From Campylobacter showae (GTDB lineage Bacteria > Campylobacterota > Campylobacteria > Campylobacterales > Campylobacteraceae): a DNA stretch of 64,000 bases. The notes beneath the pieces were generated by a model. It was not told where the DNA came from and did not search any database. It saw nothing but the letters and a program-made list of their open reading frames with translations. The stretch is from positions 930,001-994,000 of the forward strand of contig NZ_CP012544.1 of assembly GCF_004803815.1 (NCBI RefSeq). Reading direction: 5' to 3'. Shown one piece after another: positions 61,103-64,000 of the stretch (position 1 is its first letter; the number at the start of each line of letters is the position of its first letter). The position numbers were made by a program, and so were the translations under genes.

Positions 61103-62489
61103 CTAAAAATTTCCTTAAAAATATCAAAATCACTACTTCTAAAACCAAAACTGCGCTTAAAAGCGTTATTTTTTTAGGCTCAATTATAGCTAAAAATTTC
61201 CTTATCCCAAAAAATTTGACGTTTAAAGCTAGCGTCAAAAACCCGCCTAGCGAGCTAGCAAGCGCTAGTCCAAACGCGCCATAAATTTGCATCAAGGCAA
61301 CTGCTAAAACGAGGTTAAAAACGAGCGTTATAACGGCGATTTTGGAGGCCAGTTTTTGTTGCAAATGCGCATAAAGCCAAAGCGAAAAAAGCTTGGCGAG
61401 TCCAAAGGGTAAAAGCCCGATCATATATGCCGCCAAAACGCTCGCAGTCGCTGCCGTATCGGATGCCGTAAAGCTTCCGCGCTCAAAAAGCAGCTTGATG
61501 ATAGGCTGGGCTAAAATGATACCGCCGATGGCCGCTGCAAAGAGCAGAAAATATAAAATTTCAAAGCTTTTTCGCATCCATTTTAGAGCTTCGGCTTCGT
61601 TGCCGGCCTTGATCTGACGCGTGATTTTAGGAAAAAGCGCGGTAGAAAGCGCGATCGCAAATATCGCTAAAGGCAGCTGAAAAATGCGGTTAGCGTAGAA
61701 AAGATAGCTGATCGAGCCAGCCGCCAAAAACGACGCCAGCCACGTATCCATAAACGAGCTTAGCTGCATGGCGGACGATCCAACCAGACCGTGGAAAAAG
61801 TTGCTAAAAAAGCCCTTCGTATCGGCTCTTTTGCCGCGGGTAAATTTAACTAAGCCGCCGAAAAAGAGCTTTGAGATGCCGTTAAATTTAAGCGCGATAA
61901 GGTGCGCTATGAGCTGTAAAACGCCGCCTACAACGACGCCAAAGCTAAGATAATAAGCCACGACTTTAGGCTCCTGTCCGCGAGCTAAAACTAAGGAGCC
62001 GATCATGGCTAAATTTAGCAGAGCGGTCGAAAATGCCGTCGTCGCAAAGTGCCCGCGATACTGCAAAAGCGAAGCTAAAAAAGTAACGGCAAAGATGAGC
62101 GCTAGGTAGTAGAAGTTGATTTTTACGAGCGGGACGGCTTCGTTTATGTCGCTCTCCGCTAGGCCCGTGGCGATAACGGAGGTAAAAAACGGAGCGAATA
62201 AATTTACTAAAAGCGTGAGAATGCCGATAAAGGCTAGAAATTTAAGAAAAATCTCGGCGCTAAAGAGCGATTTTTTATTTGATTTCGTAAAATTTGGCAA
62301 AAAAGCGTTGGCAAAGGCCCCCTCACCAAAGATACGGCGCAGTAAATTTGGTATCTTAAACGCGATGAAAAATATGTCGCTATAAATGCCCGCACCCAAA
62401 GTAGAAGCCGTGAGCAGGTCGCGCACGAGCCCTAAAACTCGCGAAACCATGATACCGATACTGTTTGAAAAAAAGCCTTTGATAAACAC
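61089..62489 (-). CDS. murJ: Lipid II flippase MurJ
   Basis: 466 residues, with about 13-14 membrane helices. Family motifs: [14 protein letters not shown] near residue 17, [21 protein letters not shown], and [16 protein letters not shown] with the central Asp/Arg groove residues. It flips lipid II to the periplasmic side for wall synthesis. Start GTG at 62489. First gene of the minus-strand run at 62.5-49 kb. Slightly shorter at the C-terminus than E. coli MurJ (511). Confidence 0.95.
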   Translation of the reverse strand: MFIKGFFSNSIGIMVSRVLGLVRDLLTASTLGAGIYSDIFFIAFKIPNLLRRIFGEGAFANAFLPNFTKSNKKSLFSAEIFLKFLAFIGILTLLVNLFAPFFTSVIATGLAESDINEAVPLVKINFYYLALIFAVTFLASLLQYRGHFATTAFSTALLNLAMIGSLVLARGQEPKVVAYYLSFGVVVGGVLQLIAHLIALKFNGISKLFFGGLVKFTRGKRADTKGFFSNFFHGLVGSSAMQLSSFMDTWLASFLAAGSISYLFYANRIFQLPLAIFAIALSTALFPKITRQIKAGNEAEALKWMRKSFEILYFLLFAAAIGGIILAQPIIKLLFERGSFTASDTAATASVLAAYMIGLLPFGLAKLFSLWLYAHLQQKLASKIAVITLVFNLVLAVALMQIYGAFGLALASSLGGFLTLALNVKFFGIRKFLAIIEPKKITLLSAVLVLEVVILIFLRKFLDANF

Positions 62490-62614
62490 GAAAATCCTAG
62501 TAAATTTTTAGCGCAATGATAGGCAAATTTAGTTTTAAAAGACGTAAAATCAAGAGTTTTTAATGAAATTTTAGAGATAATCGACTAAAAATCAAAAAAT
62601 TGCGAGAGTATCAC

Positions 62615-64000
62615 GTGCCAGAAAACCAAAACGCGCAGCAAAACTTCCTAGCCGAGATAGAGTCTGAGACGGCCAATCCGTACGGCGAGATATTAAATTT
62701 AGCAAAGCACTTCGGCGTCGATAGCAAATTTATAGATTTTGATATCATAGAAATCAAAACCGAGTGTAAGGTGGCGGGCGAGAGCCAGCCTCGCCAAATT
62801 CCGGCGGAAAAACTAAACATCTTTGACGACGATAATTTTTTCGTAGAAAAAGTAGAAAGCATAAAACAAAACTATCTGGTTAAATTTTACGACACGAGGC
62901 AGGTAAAACCAACGCCTTTGCCTAATGTCACCATAAGTGCAAATAAAAATTTGACCAAAATTTTAGCCACCGTTTCGCAAAACGCTGACACGGTTTATTT
63001 TAAAGAATTTGATAAAAAGTTGATAAATTTTATCTACAAAAAGCTGATAAAAGTAGGCATCCTGGTGGGTATCAGAAACAAAACGATGCTAGAAGAGGTC
63101 GCTAAAATATCTTCGGTTTTAAGAGTAAAAGAATTTATCGACAAGGACTACACCTTTATCGTGACCGCCGGCGTAAACGTAAATCCGTCGGCAGACGACG
63201 CGCTGGTGTTTTACTATAAAAACAAAAACAAATCTACCGATGAAAACGACAAGGTGGATTACGCAAACAGAGGCTATTTGCTTGGCGTAACAGAAAATGA
63301 ATTGATATTTGAATACGTAAAACTAAGAGAAGGCGCAAACGGTCGCGACGTGCGAGGAAATCTACTGCCGACGCAAAAGCCTAAAGTAACGATAACGAAA
63401 ATGCCCGAACATACCGAAAATATCTACTCGAAAGAAGGCGAGGAGGGGATAAAATTTTACGCCAAAAAGGCCGGTTACGTCCAAGAGGAAAAAGGCGTTT
63501 TTGATATCAAAGACGAGCTTGACGTAAATGAAATTTCGTTTAAAACCACAGGCTCGGTCGATACGGGTCTTGACACCAACGTAACGCTAAACGTAAAGGA
63601 AAAAGACCTAACAAAAGACGCCATAGGTACGGGCATGACGGTTGAGGCAAACGAAGTAAACGTCGAGGGAAATGTCGCTGCAAACGCCGTAGTAAAAGCA
63701 AACAAGGTTGTAATCGGCGGACAAACTCACGCCAAAGCCCTCATAGAGGCAAAAGATGCAAAAATCGCCGTACATATCGGTAGCTTTGACGGCGAATACG
63801 TCGAGATAGATAGGTTAGAAGGTGGCAAAGTAAAAGCTAAAAAAGCCGTGATAAAATCGGTCATCGGCGGCGAGATAATCGCCGAAAGCGTAAGCATCGA
63901 TACGCTCGTGTCAAACTCAAATATCATAATCGCCGATACTTTGGAAATAAAAAAGTTAAAAGGCGTGAATAATAAAATTTTAGTCGATTTTAGCATGATA
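62615..64000 (+). CDS. FapA/DUF342 domain protein, 5' part
   Basis: At least 462 residues, running off the right edge. Start GTG at 62615 (GAGAG upstream); TTG 62600 is possible. No signal peptide. An N-terminal region of about 150 residues is followed by a DUF342 domain with the FapA-type block LREGANGRDVRGNLLPT (about residues 236-252). A polymerin-like right-handed beta helix of short repeats follows (VEANEVNVEGNVAANAVVKANKVVIGG). FapA proteins are cytoplasmic and linked to flagellar/chemotaxis or polysaccharide regulation in other bacteria. Divergent from murJ with a 125-base gap. Confidence 0.85.
   Translation, partial: MPENQNAQQNFLAEIESETANPYGEILNLAKHFGVDSKFIDFDIIEIKTECKVAGESQPRQIPAEKLNIFDDDNFFVEKVESIKQNYLVKFYDTRQVKPTPLPNVTISANKNLTKILATVSQNADTVYFKEFDKKLINFIYKKLIKVGILVGIRNKTMLEEVAKISSVLRVKEFIDKDYTFIVTAGVNVNPSADDALVFYYKNKNKSTDENDKVDYANRGYLLGVTENELIFEYVKLREGANGRDVRGNLLPTQKPKVTITKMPEHTENIYSKEGEEGIKFYAKKAGYVQEEKGVFDIKDELDVNEISFKTTGSVDTGLDTNVTLNVKEKDLTKDAIGTGMTVEANEVNVEGNVAANAVVKANKVVIGGQTHAKALIEAKDAKIAVHIGSFDGEYVEIDRLEGGKVKAKKAVIKSVIGGEIIAESVSIDTLVSNSNIIIADTLEIKKLKGVNNKILVDFSMI

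Overview
The window looks like one contiguous chromosomal piece of a Campylobacter of the higher-GC group (C. rectus / C. showae / C. curvus-like). This placement rests on gene content: oorDABC, hydABCDE with scattered hyp genes, a monomeric isocitrate dehydrogenase, three tandem metQ genes beside metNI, and an M16 protease-dapA-SDR-pgsA neighbourhood. It also rests on the T-rich TATAAT-type promoters and on very frequent AAATTT / CAAATTTG hexamers in genes and spacers. The species is an inference. I saw no rRNA, tRNA, CRISPR array, insertion sequence or prophage.

Layout. 1-1.7 kb: end of mog, an unknown membrane protein, a DedA protein. 2.0-6.7 kb (minus strand): a methionine ABC transporter, metN-metI followed by three metQ paralogues. 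Between metI and the first metQ lies a structured leader with a 19-codon ORF that has Met codons at positions 1, 5 and 8, two mutually exclusive hairpins, and a third hairpin hiding the metQ Shine-Dalgarno sequence. 6.7-18 kb (minus): meso-diaminopimelate dehydrogenase, valS, and the pair alpha-2-macroglobulin / penicillin-binding protein 1C, divergent from fumC. 20-35.8 kb (plus): a [NiFe]-hydrogenase locus with hydABCDE-hypF, nikR, nhaA, a DUF2157/GDYXXLXY membrane pair, and hypBCDEA. 36-37.5 kb: two small unknown ORFs and a decayed region. 37.5-40.9 kb: an AsmA-like protein head to head with mltG. 41-48.6 kb (plus): central metabolism, with monomeric Icd, Mdh, an NlpC/P60-like lipoprotein, oorDABC and flavodoxin. 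49-62.5 kb (minus): a compact run of about 14 genes (murJ, cysS, msbA, pyrD, M16 protease, dapA, FabL-like reductase, a 106-codon ORF, pgsA, AI-2E family protein, rseP, yggS-like gene, two unknowns). 62.6-64 kb: the 5' part of a FapA/DUF342 gene running off the window.

How the parts fit. Fumarase, Icd, Mdh and OOR with flavodoxin make up much of an oxidative TCA cycle that uses low-potential carriers. The hydrogenase feeds H2 electrons into the quinone pool; its nickel supply and cofactor assembly are covered by hypABCDEF and nikR. DapA, Ddh, MurJ, PBP1C and MltG serve peptidoglycan synthesis and remodelling.

The most interesting observation is the putative methionine-sensing leader (4757-4929) upstream of the metQ genes. 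Next are the AAATTT-rich in-frame insertions in HydD and HypE, the HydE protein that reads as a decayed HypF paralogue, and the C9 tract upstream of hypB.
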